Positions 34,798-46,306 are shown, counted from the first letter of the stretch. The stretch is 64,000 nt of DNA from Acholoe squamosa (GCA_949317995.1 OX439046.1:56957774-57021773); one strand, 5' to 3'. Numbers and translations: made by a program. Notes: generated from the sequence alone by a model not told the origin.

Positions 34798-34807
34798 GTC
34801 ACGTGAT
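34798..34807. promoter_or_regulatory. E-box GTCACGTGAT before the nuclease gene
   Basis: The CACGTG core lies 24 bases upstream of the nuclease start codon. Related boxes stand before the minus-strand gene of the same element and before the recombinase gene at 5834. Confidence 0.4.
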
Positions 34808-34830
34808 CGCCGATGACCTAGTTTCTCACA

Positions 34831-36702
34831 ATGGAGGCCGAGGAGGTGGTTCTGCTCGTGCAGGCGACAGCAGGTATTTTGGCGCTAGAACAGGAGGAAA
34901 TAGAGATAATAGAGGGGACAAGAAGGAGGCACAGGTATCATGCCGCCCCATACCTGAAAGACAGGACTGACAAGACGCAGAGGAACACTTTCACCAAGCT
35001 CCACCGAGACCTGATATCTGTAAGCATTAACATGGGGGGGGGGGGTACCTGACGCGTTTATGTAGGTCAGCTGGCAAATGTAGCTCATGTATATATATAT
35101 AATGTATCTTGTCCGATTTCCCCTCACCCCCTCCTATATATGCATAACTTCACCAAAATTGTTCTTTGCTTCAGATGGGAGAGGATGCTGAGTTCAAACA
35201 CACGCTGAGAATGGGGCCTGACTTATACCATGAATTACTGCAAAAAGTGACCCCCCTTATATATCGTCGAGACACCAACTTTCGCCCGGCTATAAAACCA
35301 GATGAGAGGTTGGACATAACCCTACGATACCTTGCTCTAGGTAAATTATGAATGTCATTTTTCAAGGAACTACAACTTAACTAAGAAATTTCTCAATGGT
35401 TCTTCTTAAAAGAGAGAATAATTTATTTTTTTTCATATTTGTATTTCTTTTTCACAGGGGACAGCAGCCAGACTCTCCACCATGGTCATCTAGTTGGGTC
35501 GTCCACGATTTTTCCCATCATCCGCGACACCTGTGTAGCACTGACCGCCGTCTTGAGAGACGATTATTTAAAGGTACATTTCTTTTTTAATTGTTCAATA
35601 ACTTTTTTATATATTATATATATATACAATATATATATGTGAGGGATGATTTTCTGAGGCCGATTTCTCCAGTAAAAAAATTAAATAAAAAATAGATGAC
35701 TGCAGAGGTCTTCACACACGTAGGAATTAATATACAACACATGTTCATCCCCAATGAGTTGTACATGACACTTTTTTTTCTTTTTTTTATATTGTTCTGT
35801 AGTTACCTAGCACCACAGAGGAGTGGTTGGCCGTTGCAGAGCAGTATGCTAACGACTGGCAGCTTCCACACTGCATCGGGGCAGTGGACGGCAAACACAT
35901 CAAGATCAGGAAGCCAAAGAAAAGTGGAGCAACTTTCTTCAATTACAAGAAATTCTACAGTGTTGTTCTGATGGCGGTGGTAGATGCCCGATACAGATTT
36001 CTGTACGTGGATGTAGGATCGGAGGGAAAGGCAGGGGACTCCCGTATATGGAAAGAAGGACCTATGTACAGGGACATGGCAGATCCTGAAAACCCACTGC
36101 AGATTCCTCCAGCTTCAGGTATCAAAGGTATGAGAGACCTTCTGCCCTACTACATTGTCGGAGACGATGCCTTTGGCCTGGCCTCAAATCTCATGAAGCC
36201 CTTTGCAGTCAAGGATCTGGGGGCTAAGGAAGTGGCATACAACTACCGGATGTCTAGGGGGAGGAGGTGTGTAGAGAACTCGTTCGGGATATGGGTGACC
36301 CGATTTAGGCTGTTCCTCCGACAGCAGGACATGGAGCCCAAGGGGGTGAAGAAATTAGTCATGGCATCCCTAGCTCTTCACAACTTCCTCAGGACAAGGT
36401 CACCATCGGACTACATACCCCATGGGGCTGTGGACTACGAAGACAAGGACCATGAGCTTCACCCTGGAGAGTGGAGGGAGGACGGGGAGCTGGAAGGCCT
36501 GGACAGATCTGGAGCTGCTAGGAATATGCCACAGGATGCCAAAACCATGAGGCAGAATCTATGCCAGTGGTTTTCATCACGACACGGACGGGTCCCGTGG
36601 CAGGACAAATACCTCAGAAGCCGTGGTTATGGGTACCTCTTCGACCGTGAGGCAGCAGGTGTTCCTGCCCAAGACATTATCCCCGACGAAGACAGTGAGT
36701 GA
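34831..36702 (+). CDS. Harbinger DDE nuclease (transposase), four exons
   Basis: Endonuclease that excises and inserts the element, acting in the nucleus. Exons are 34831-35019, 35175-35340, 35458-35573 and 35803-36702. All junctions are GT-AG and the frame holds through a 456-residue protein. Exon 1 gives the family-typical acidic start and RRRHRYHAAPYLKD stretch. Exons 2-3 form the helical N-terminal domain (MGPDLYHELLQKVTPLI, LDITLRYLALGDS). Exon 4 holds the RNase-H-like fold with Asp near 186 (GAVDGKH), Asp near 278 (VGDDAF) and Glu near 315 (CVENSFG), the DDE triad. The length is in the usual range for the family. A polyadenylation signal lies at 37176. It needs the partner protein encoded on the opposite strand. 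Confidence 0.95.
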
Positions 36703-37175
36703 GGTACCCCACGTCTTGGACGACAGGTGGACATGGTTTTAATAACATGTTTTCCGTGTCTAGCATTGCTTGTCTCTATCTACTCAGGAATAGAAAGCAG
36801 AGATGTCAGTTCAAATATTTTTTATTCAAGACTTCAAAACTTCAAAACAACAAGAACTTATATTTTCTTGGTATATGATTACGACATGTCAGATAACTTA
36901 TAAGTATACATTGTATCTGATAAGGCACGATTTTACCATGATACCTGAGAAGTGATGGATCGGATGAGGCAAGTTTTTTATCTAGAGTATATACATACCT
37001 ATCTTTATATGAAAGTAAATATAAAAACACCTGATATGTGTCATGTTAGCATGTAGAAATATCCTTGAGAACTTGACAGTATTGAGATCTTTACATGTCC
37101 ATGTTGATATATGAAATCATGTTACGACAATTGTCTCTGCTGCTTGGCAACACGACAGATGCACGATCTCTTGCA

Positions 37176-37181
37176 AATAAA
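37176..37181 (+). terminator. Polyadenylation signal AATAAA of the nuclease gene
   Basis: AATAAA lies about 475 bases past the nuclease stop codon. It is about 35 bases from the opposite-strand signal of the convergent gene. Confidence 0.5.
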
Positions 37182-37213
37182 ATATCTTAACTTTCTTGTT
37201 TAAAAAAAAAAAA

Positions 37214-37219
37214 TTTATT
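37214..37219 (-). terminator. Polyadenylation signal AATAAA of the MADF/Myb-like gene
   Basis: TTTATT on the plus strand is AATAAA on the minus strand, about 125 bases past the stop codon. The two convergent transcripts should therefore overlap slightly at their 3' ends. Confidence 0.5.
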
Positions 37220-37343
37220 TCTTCTTTTATCCAACCAGAAAGTTTTTATCATATGAAGACAGACTAGAAAACACAAATAAATAATTATCGGCCGCGTCTC
37301 CGACAGTTTTATGATCAGAACAATCTCTAGCACTTGGGTGCCC

Positions 37344-39501
37344 TTACTGTCCGGCCCATTCCCCGTTTACAGCCTGCACGGCTGTCAGATAAACATGGAC
37401 CTTAAATTTGTCCTTGACCTTTTGGGTCATGCGTGCCATCTCCACCTCTAACATCTTGCACCACTGTGAGTCAGGAGAAACCTCCTTCTCAGGAGGGGGA
37501 GGATGGGCCTGAGCCTGGGTTCTGTTGCCCACTAAGGTCACAAGATCGTTCAACGATTCCCCATATGACTCATAAAACTTTTCTCTAGACTGGAGTATCT
37601 CTGAGACTGTCTTCTGTTTCTTATCTCCAGCTTTAAGGTGTTGTGGCTCTCTCTTCTCCAGGTATTCTGCCTTGGCACTTTCAGTTACCACATTTTTCTT
37701 TGGAATATTGTAGTTAATAGTCTTACGTTTTTCACCACTGGTAGAAGGAACAGCACCTTTCTTAGAAGTTTTACCAGACCCCTTGCCCTTATCAACAGTT
37801 GTCGGAGGAGCTGCATCTGATTTTGCAGACCCACCTGCAGAAGTGTTCATTTTTCTGTGGGGAGAAAATCTTGTCCTAGTGGCGATGGAATCGTCTAGGG
37901 TCTCATCTCCAGACTCTGCTTCAGGATTGTAGTCCACGTCCTTGATGTCGTCTTCCTCGTCGTCGTTCACCTCTATGACCATCTCATCGGCCTCCTCGGA
38001 TGGTTCCTCCAGGGGTTTGGGCCGTATGACCTCCTGCAGTGAAATAAATGGTTGAGTATATTTAATAAAACAGAAAGAAATTTTCAGCCAGGTGTATTTT
38101 TTAATTTTACGTGAAATTAGGAGCAGAATCGGTCAACTTAAAATTATAGTTACATACAAATCGGGATGGAATCTGGGTCAACTTTGACAGACAGAAATAT
38201 TTAATGATTACCTTTTTCTGTGGATAATTGGTGTCACTTTCAAGTTTCTTACACCATGGATCTAAGAACCCACACAGCCGTTTTATGAGGGCTTTCATGT
38301 AGGGGAGCTTCCCTTCTTCAGCAGATGACCCCGATTTAATTTTTCCAGACACAATTTTCTGGTAGTCCGATCTCAAAGACGTCATTCGCATGTTAATGAA
38401 GTAAGCTGAAAAAAAGGGGTTATTTTAAGATAAGTGACAAAAGATAAAAAGACTGTAAAAAAAAAAAAAATTTATAACAGTCTGTTACTAAAAACATGAT
38501 ACGATAGAATAAATATTTTAACTTCTATATATTCTCAGGAAGAAAAGACAACAGAAGTAAATAATGAAATTATTTTTACCTGGAATGTTGAGTTCATCCG
38601 AGATCTTAGCTAGGGCAGTCCACTTTGCAGTGGGGTCCTTATACAAGGAGTGACTCTTGTCATAAAGGTGGGTGCACTCCTGCCACAGCTCACACAATCG
38701 TTCCAGAACTTCTGGATCCTTGAAGTACTGCCTCCCGCTGCCAGCTCCTGCAGGAGGTTTCTTCTTTAGTTCACCTATAGTTTTTTTAGGGGTGACTACA
38801 GCCTGACTGTCGGGGATGTATGCTTCATCACCCTCCTCACCATCGTCTCCCTGACCTTGACCTTCATCTTCACTGTCGTCTTGGACCTGCTCGCTCCTAC
38901 CAGAAAGGGTGTATGGAGGGGATTTAAAACAGGCCTTCTTTGCAGGAGGTCCTGATGAACAGGAACTGTCTTGGGTTTTTTCTTGTACGACCTTTTTCGG
39001 CTTCTTTGGAGGAGGTGGGGTAGGAGAACGAGGAGAAGGTGGAGGGCTGACTGTCCCCTCCCCCTTTTCCATGTCGGGCAGCAGGTTACGCTTGGTACCC
39101 TTCTTGTTAAGGAGACGAGGCAGAGGACCTGAAGTACGGGCACAGGTGGACTCCTCCAAATTGTCACGAGACACAGGAGTGGAAGATAAAGGTTCCTGTA
39201 CACTTAAGTCTAGTGCAGCGTCCTCTGTAATGTCTATTTCATCTGTTTCATCGTCCACGACAGGCAGGTTTTTGGTAGCAGTACCGGTATTTTTAGACAT
39301 GGCCGTGCGAGCTTCTCCCAACTCATCTTGTGTCAACTCGGGCAATCGGGCCTTACCTCTTGCAGTGAAACGTTTCGCAGGAGCCTTGGTCTCTTCCTGC
39401 GTCTCTATGACTACCTCTGAACTGTCTTTTTTACTTCTAGGGGGTTTAAAACCCTTGTTTCCTCCCCTTCCCCGACGCCTAGAACCTGCTCTACCCGACA
39501 T
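37344..39501 (-). CDS. Harbinger MADF/Myb-like DNA-binding protein, three exons
   Basis: Partner protein of the nuclease, thought to bind the transposon ends and bring the nuclease there. Minus-strand exons are 39501-38580, 38405-38212 and 38033-37344; junctions are GT-AG and the frame holds through 601 residues. The N-terminus is basic (MSGRAGSRRRGRGG). Then come an acidic region, a proline-rich basic stretch likely to act as a nuclear localisation signal (TPPPPKKPKK, about residue 165), another acidic run, and the MADF/SANT-like domain at about 257-335, which spans the first intron (VLERLCELWQECTHLYD...KWTALAKISDELNIP / AYFINMRMTSLRSDYQK). Exon 3 is acidic, then has a helical C-terminal part (KMLEVEMARMTQKVKDKF). 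The ATG lies 22 bases from a GTCACATGAC box. Confidence 0.9.
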
Positions 39502-39527
39502 CTTGTTTGTTTACGACCAAAGCGAAG

Positions 39528-39548
39528 GTCACATGACTTGCACGTGAC
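39528..39548. promoter_or_regulatory. Two E-box-like sites before the MADF/Myb-like gene
   Basis: GTCACATGAC (39528-39537) and GCACGTGAC (39540-39548) lie just upstream of the minus-strand start codon at 39501. Confidence 0.4.
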
Positions 39549-39554
39549 GAGCAG

Positions 39555-39870
39555 CCCGACAGCGGTACCCCAAGTGAGAGAAAAGCGAACTATTTCTGTC
39601 GGCCCGACAGCGAAGTAACCCGACAGGTACCCGATTTTTTCTAATCAGTTAGAAAAAATCGGTTACTGTCGGGCACTGTCGGGGACCGTCGGAGATGCAT
39701 CTCCGATGGTTCACGATGAAAAAAAAATAGGTCTTCCACCAAAGACGATTTAAGCCCGATTCTTGCCCGACAGAAGCCCGACAGTGCCCGATAGCTGGCC
39801 GATAGTTCCCGATGCTGCCCGATGCGTCCCCGATGCAACCCGATGACAAAATCGGACAACTATCGGCTTC
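39555..39870. promoter_or_regulatory. Right subterminal motif array (CCGACAG / CCCGAT)
   Basis: About twenty copies of CCCGACAG, CTGTCGGG, GCCCGAT and CCCGATGC occur in both orientations inside the right end, denser than in the left array. Candidate binding sites for the element's own DNA-binding protein. Confidence 0.6.
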
Positions 39871-39954
39871 AGTGGAATCCATGCTATAGTATAGAAAAAA
39901 TCGGTCGGATCAATGCTAATCCGACCGATTTAAGCCTGTGGAACCAGTGCTTTA

Positions 39955-41402
39955 GTAAAGAACTACATGTACCTCTCTTACGTTTAGATACCCGGCATTA
40001 CCATTTCTACGGTGTTATTTCAAAGATGGACAAACATGCATCAGTCCTACCGAATCCTATATATATAAGGCACTATGATCGAGTGCAGTCATAGATCTCG
40101 TGAGCTGTCCGACGTTCTTCTGAAAGAACCCCCAGATCTCTTAAAAGGACTGTGTAAGCAACACCTGAAAGATATTCTTTACTACATTCCTGTTGAAAGT
40201 GCCTGGAGTCCTAAGTGGAAATCTCACACCATTTCCAAAGGGCTCTTAGAGAATATCTCTATGGGAAAGTGCTCCAGGCTTCTTGATGTTAGGTACTGTT
40301 AGATAAACATACACTAACATATCAGTTGACTCCTTCCCTTCTTTAGGCGATGTAGTGAGGTCAAAGACTGTTGTACTGCTCAGGCCCTGGATTTTTCTTT
40401 CAACCATTACAGGCCAACATAGTCTTTTAAAGTATGACATTTCTTAAGGCAAGAATGCATCACTGCTGGTGAGTGATTGGCCGGTCTAGGCAATGCATGC
40501 AAGCCACTCACCAAGATTGCATTGGTACATCAATTCGTACTGCCCAATCTCCCACTTGTAGAGGCCCCCTCAGTGATAATGCCGCAAACTCTAAGAAAAA
40601 AAGATGGAATCCTCAGAGGGTTGTGATACAATTAGTATGGGGGATTATAAGGAGAGAATGACTTTAAATAGGATACAGCCTAGGGAAACCACTCATGTTC
40701 TTAATGCCAAAAGTGGTATAAATCTAATTTTTCGATTTGAGATGGGAAAAACTACAGATAAGAGATGTGAAGCAGATGGAAATACGTATTTATAAGTGTA
40801 TGTGATTTATGTTGTGCCTAACTGACAAGTATTATGATGTATGAACTAATGTGATTCTATTTCAATTGCAGGTGGGTGCCAGAAGCGACAATTAATCAGA
40901 AAACACAAAAGCCAACATACGTATGTACATGCCAATAACCACTACAGAAAGCTAGCTTATATAAATGGAATAAATAGCATTGGTGAGAAATGTAAGAAGA
41001 CAGAATGTCCAAATGGGAAATTAGAATTTAGCCCCAGGCTGAAATTTCAGCCGGCCTCAGATGTCGGCCTAGATGGGTCGTTTCTTTTGTATTCATAATT
41101 TACAAACATGTATGTATACACGTTTTAATGGATTGGACTAAACTCCCTGGGGACTATTCCGTAAATCTTTGCATATAGGTCTTCCCCTCAGTCCCTTGTT
41201 TCTGAATATTATATATACATTTACCTCAATGTTTGGCTACAGTACACTAATATTGAACAAACTCAGGATTGAAATGAAAATATAAAAATGATATTTATGC
41301 TGTGTCCCTAGGGGTATTGGCATTGAAGAATGTGGGTTGAGACGTTGATTAATTAAATGCTTACAATGTTGTCATTTGGTTACTTGACGTGGACTTGCCT
41401 TA
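39955..41402. other. No gene recognised
   Basis: A frame at 40075-40302 (about 75 residues, IECSHRSRELSDVLLKEPPD...) looks more protein-like than most but has no splice context or recognisable relative, so it is not called. Confidence 0.3.
40452..40535. repeat. Dispersed motif family CACCAAGATTGCATTGG, copy 4
   Basis: GAATGCATCACTGCTGGTGAG faces CTCACCAAGATTGCATTGGT with ACATC next, a short foldback whose arms match those at 15815, 23290 and 27785. Confidence 0.5.
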
Positions 41403-42125
41403 AGGTTGATCGCTACTCTTTTGTGAAAGTACATAGAATTTCTTCATTTTTTTGTGTGTACATACCTTAAATCATGCAGAATCGATATATGAAAAGAAAG
41501 ATAGGGGGTCCCATGCTCCTTTTTGAAATATGTAATTTTGAAAAATAAAAGTTTTTATTTATTTTCTCTAAAATGAGGAAAATAGGTGCGAGATTTCTTA
41601 ACTTTCCTTCATATTAACCTCACACATAGAAAGCCTACTTATGCAAGATAATTACAAAATAATTATTTTCACCTATGGCATGGAATTCTGGGTAAACATG
41701 CAATATCTTAAGAATAAGGAGGAACAATTTGGCTTAATCGTATAACATTTTTGCCTAAAAACCATAATCAATGTACATATAATTTGTTTAAACTTTCTCA
41801 GAAAATACCTTACATTAATACCTTTCATATGAAAATAATTTCGACATATGGTCCCGCGCATGTTTTTAGGGTTAGGGACCCTTGAAATAAAAAAAGTACT
41901 CCAATAATGAACAAAATCTCATATTTATAGCATTGCATTATGGGTAAAATAGAAAACAATCTAGATGCAAAAATCCACAAATTTCAAAGTGTCATAAAAT
42001 GCTTGTAGTAATTAAAGGCTAATATAAGAACATGCCCACCAAAAATGGTGCAATTCTGAGCAATATAACCTATATGCGCTGAGACCTGCGCAGTAGGTTC
42101 ATTTTCAACAAGTAGCGACCAACCT
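41403..42125. mobile_element. TA-flanked non-autonomous DNA transposon, 723 bp
   Basis: The left end AGGTTGATCGCTACTC and the right end, as complement, AGGTTGGTCGCTACTT are flanked by TA (41401-41402 and 42126-42127). The inside is AT-rich and non-coding, with two GGGTCCC/GGGACCC phrases at about 41507 and 41874. A TA duplication fits Tc1/mariner. Confidence 0.6.
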
Positions 42126-42249
42126 TAGTGATAATTTGTTGTTTGATATTCTCACATTCAATAAGCAACGTAACACAGATGCATTAACATTGCTCTAACG
42201 TCATGTGTGCACAGGGAGGCTTCCCCCAGTAATAACTGTTGTACCAGAA

Positions 42250-42440
42250 AAGCAAATATTTGCTGTGGCCTTTCATATAGGCATAGGGTGAGGCTGAATG
42301 TGGGAGGGACGTTGTCCTGTATATCCTGAACCTGCCACGTCTAATGACCTGCTCTCTGTGTAAGGTTGATTGATGATGGTCCCTATACACATAACAGAGG
42401 CCAAACACGTTCAAACCTCCCTGCACATGGCAAGGGATGA
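42250..42440. repeat. Dispersed block L1, copy 1
   Basis: CTTTCATATAGGCATAG, then a TGTCCTGTATATCCTGAACC phrase, then ATGACCTGCTCTCT, recur in the same order at 55940-56110. Diverged and non-coding. Confidence 0.5.
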
Positions 42441-42539
42441 ACTGTATTTAAGGTAAAACATATTATACATGTTTTTTAGTGTTTGTTTTTTCAGTTTTTA
42501 ATTCTTCGAGATGGATGTAATTATATTGGAGCTAGAGAG

Positions 42540-42541
<2 letters not shown>

Positions 42542-42570
<29 letters not shown>
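42542..42570. repeat. (GA)n microsatellite
   Basis: Short uninterrupted GA run. Confidence 0.95.
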
Positions 42571-42574
<4 letters not shown>

Positions 42575-43189
42575 AGAGTATGAATAAGAGGTGGAGGGGA
42601 GAAAAAGAGAGACATACCAAAAAATTGAATATTATACCAATTCACTACTCTTTAGTACCTCTCTAGTTTTCATAACCACTTTATGGGTAATGTACAGGTC
42701 TTCCATTTGCTATGCACGTTACCAGAAGCACACCTTGGTGGCACAAAATGGGTCTGTGTTTAATTGTGAAAACCCTGGGAGCAATTCCTGGAGCTGTAAT
42801 GACAAGCGGTGTTTGCCCCTGGGACTGATAGTGTGGCTGGGTGGGTGGAGGCAGTGCAGATGTACCAGTGGTTGTGTCGACACTGCTGTACACCTACTAC
42901 CAACTCTCTGCCTATAGGACCAGCTGCCAGTTCCTAAAATAAGTTCATGTTAAACAGTTTGTCTTTTTCCTTTCAACCACCTCAATTTCGCGGGTGGCAT
43001 CATTCAAACAATAAGTAGAAACAATTGTCTCCATTGTGAACAGAAGGTTACCATGCATTGCACATTTGATACAACTCCACTTGGGTACCGTGGGAAACAC
43101 CTTTCTAATATTCAAAACCCTGTGTGGGGCAGAGATACAAGGGACATGCAAAAACAAAGAAAGTAGTCTTTGGGAATGAACTGTCCCCT

Positions 43190-43290
43190 TGTATTGGCCA
43201 TCTGTCAATGTAGGTCTCTTATCTCTGTGGGACCACTCTAGTCACCTCCTCCAGTCATGAGTGGCTCTTATCAACGTGTGTAAGGGCCCT
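43190..43290. repeat. Dispersed block L2, copy 1
   Basis: TTGGCCATCTGTCAATG and CTCTGTGGGACCACT with CACCTCCTCCAGTCA correspond to TTGGCCATCAGTTCTG and CTCTGTGGGATCACT with CCACCTCCAGTCAC at 57110. Confidence 0.5.
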
Positions 43291-43904
43291 TCTACTATAT
43301 GGTAGTCTAGTACTGGGTGTGTTCAATCTGGTTTCCGTGGTCAATTACTATACTATAAAGCCAAGAAGGCCTCAGTACCATGACTATGTGATTGTATTGG
43401 CCACCAGCGCCTGCGGCGCTGCTCGCACGGAAAATAGTGGCACCACCACGCGCCAAAAGCATTGCAACTCCTACTGTTGTAACCCTATGCTTGTCACACA
43501 ACTTCTACTGTTTTCTAATTTCCTGGGTCAGTTTCGCTGGTTGCTGTTAGCTAGAGTATGAGTGACCAACTACGGGAACATCCAACGTCAAAGCTGACTA
43601 CTTTCGGGGTAGCCGTTTTATATAAGTAGTGCAATAATGCTATAAAATTGCATTCCCTAGTAAGTGTGTCTTATATTCTAGATGTTGCAGTATAGCCCAT
43701 TAACTATATCTATTGGCAAAACTTGGGATCGTTTTAAGTTGGATTGTTATGGGTAGGAACCCATTATAGGAACTCCTATAAAAATAGTTATAAGCAATAC
43801 CATGTGAACACCATGTATACATTGAACTAATGGCTGGATACTAAGTATAATGGCTGAAGTTTAGTGTCGAACGTGCCTATATTTAGCCTAGGGGTAAGGG
43901 CAGT

Positions 43905-44050
43905 GGCAATATGAAAGGGAAGCAGATGCTGTGGTGGATTTAATTCTGAGCTGTTTGATCCTTTGAGGTAAAGCAGTTATAGATGGCATATCCTTCTTCT
44001 GTCAGTATATCTCCGTCTTCCCCTCCTCTCTTCTGACTCCTGTCTCTGTC
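43905..44050. repeat. Dispersed block L3, copy 1
   Basis: ATGAAAGGGAAGCAGATGCT, GTGGATTTAATT and CTGTCAGTATATCTCCGTC correspond in order to parts at 54970-55100. Confidence 0.5.
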
Positions 44051-44100
44051 TGTCTCCCTCTGTCTGTCTGTCTGTCTGTCTCTGTCTCTCTGTCTCTCTC
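44038..44100. repeat. TCTG/TCTC-type low-complexity tract
   Basis: Degenerate TCTGTCTG repeats. Confidence 0.9.
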
Positions 44101-44299
44101 CCAGTATCCCTCTCTTTCCCTCCCAATCCTTTCTATACCCTTTCCCTTGCCCCTACTACACTGCAGGATAGAAAGATAAAGCGGGCTAGATTGTCTGGAA
44201 TCTGATCTGAGGAAAAGTAGGCTCCAAGTTACCCAATTGCCTGTGGATGCTTCTTGAGATGTAATGGAATGTCTCACTAGACCCTGTGACTGTGGGAAC

Positions 44300-46304
44300 C
44301 AGTTGTGAATTGGCCATGCTTTAATGTCTAGAGAAAAAACAGGTGCATTCAGTGTGAAAGGTTCTGATGTTAAAAGTGGATTTCAATATACGGGATTCAA
44401 CAAATGATGTATTTAGCCCTTTTAGTTCTATTTGATAGAAAAAATCTGGGGCTTCGAAAGAAATGCAAATTTGCGTATATCATCCTATTATTTTGACAGA
44501 TATAGGCCTTCAAACATGAAAAATCAATAAAAATGGCATTTGTTAACCTTTTTCTCTATGTTAAAGGTCATGTATTACTTGATAAACCATTTCTAGAACA
44601 CCCTAAACTATTTTTTCCAGCTAATATTTCAATGTCGTTCGGAGTTGAACGATGTCATACATTTTCGGCAGGAAGGCCTACTATGCAGAATGACAGGTTT
44701 TCTACCCACCAGGCATATAATAAAAGTAGATTAGCTAGCCTGCTAAAATACTACCTACATTCTTATAAATAGCCACCATGAAAGGGGTCCCTATAGTGGC
44801 CTATGGGGCAGAAAAAAAATTGGCGCTATCGTCGATCACACTTTCGTGCCAAAACCAGGGTGGGAAAGGAAAGTGACTTCTGGTTGCCCTGGTGGAAATG
44901 GCCCACATCCAGGTCTCTATGTAAACAACTCAAGCAGTGAAATAGACCAGTTCCAAGCAGTTCTACCTGCAAATTTTGGCCACATTCTGTCAGAAAGGTG
45001 AGGAAATATGATATAAATCTCCTGAAATTTTGTTGAAGAAGTGTGTGGGGTCAGTGGAATGCTTTTTGTGTACTGAAACAATATATTTAGATGCTAGGGG
45101 GTAAAAAAGACTGGGTAGTAAAATTTCCAAGCTGGTACAAGCATTGGCTTGCCTGTGGTGAGCGTCACTCCGCATCCCGGTCCTTCTCCCCGGGCATTTA
45201 CCGTCAGTAACACTTTTCTTGGAATGCCAGAATCGGTCAAGATTGATGGAAAAAAGTGCAAATTCATGGTAAAAACAGGTTACAGGTTTAGATTAGGGAC
45301 TGTAATATATTTTAGAATGCTTTTGGAACCCTTTCAGCCATTTTGAGATGACCCCCACCCCCTCCAAAGCTGGGGTGGCACAAATTCACCAAAATTTGAC
45401 CTTCCAGGGCCTAAAACTTGATTATTTTGGAATTTTCCATGGGTTTTCCCATGTTACAATCCTTTACAGACCTCCCCCAGTGTTTCATTCTATTTAGGTT
45501 ATGTTTGAATGGACAGACCTGCCTCAGTGTAGGCCTAAAGGTATTTCTGATCGAAATCGTGACCGACGCTAAAGTGACCAAAGTACCACCCCTTACAGCC
45601 AGCCTGTGAAATCTTTCTTCATTATTTCCTCATCTACTTTGCATAATTTTGCAGCATTGGAATTTCCCCTCCCTTCTTTAAGACTCATTTTTAGAATTGT
45701 GACCAATTTCTTGCTCTAAAAGGTGTATAAAGTATATTTCCACCCCATACAGGCCATTCATATTTACCCCTAAGATGGCCCTTTGATTCCCCTAACTAAT
45801 AGAAGTACCAAGGAAAGAATTCTGAATACTTTTTTTCAATTAAATTTTTGCTGATCTTGATATTATGGGTTTTGATGAGGTGTTTGATCATTATTTATCT
45901 TTGTAATGGCTGTGTGTTCTGATATTGTTTCTATTACCAATAGGCTATCACTAGCAGCATATACATTCACCTTATTTTATGTTTTATGTAATTTCCCGTT
46001 CATTTTTTTTTCATTTGTACTATTGTACCAAAACATCGGAAGTGTGCAAAAATAATGTGAAATGTTCTTTTTGAAGCCATGGTATGGACCCATATGGGCC
46101 TAAACTGTATATATTTATGCTGTTATTAATAGAGGAAAGTGTTTTATGTCTTAAAATGTAACATGGATGTAATCCATTGAGCTTTAGTGGGTCTATTGTG
46201 GACTATTGTGGAAGATGTTGACACCGCTTTAGCTTCGGTCATGGGCTTCCAAGGATTTAGTGAAGGCTGTGCTTTAGAAGCTGGTGAAGTCACTAATAGA
46301 TAGC
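44300..46304. other. No gene recognised
   Basis: A GTGACCGACGCTAAAG phrase near 45560, its complement-like GCTTTAGCTTCGGTCA near 46225 and GTGACCGAGGCTAAAG near 48368 suggest an old repeat around the 46307 element. No exon found. Confidence 0.35.
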
Positions 46305-46306
46305 TA

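Larger units (their letters stand above)
34489..39951. mobile_element. Full-length PIF/Harbinger DNA transposon, 5463 bp
   Basis: The ends are AGCGCTGGTTCCACAGGC and, as complement, AGCACTGGTTCCACAGGC, flanked by TTA on both sides (34486-34488 and 39952-39954). Immediately inside the right end is a hairpin of AAATCGGTCGGAT and its complement. The left end has a degenerate version. It carries two convergent spliced genes, a DDE nuclease (34831-36702) and a MADF/Myb-like protein (37344-39501 on the minus strand), both open through every junction. Arrays of CCGACAG-type motifs lie inside both ends. Everything expected of an autonomous copy is present, so it could be active or recently active. 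Confidence 0.95.

Noticed and set aside
38909-39547. 212-codon plus-strand frame inside the Harbinger
   Set aside because: It is antisense to exon 1 of the MADF/Myb-like gene, whose frame, splice sites and domain are well supported.
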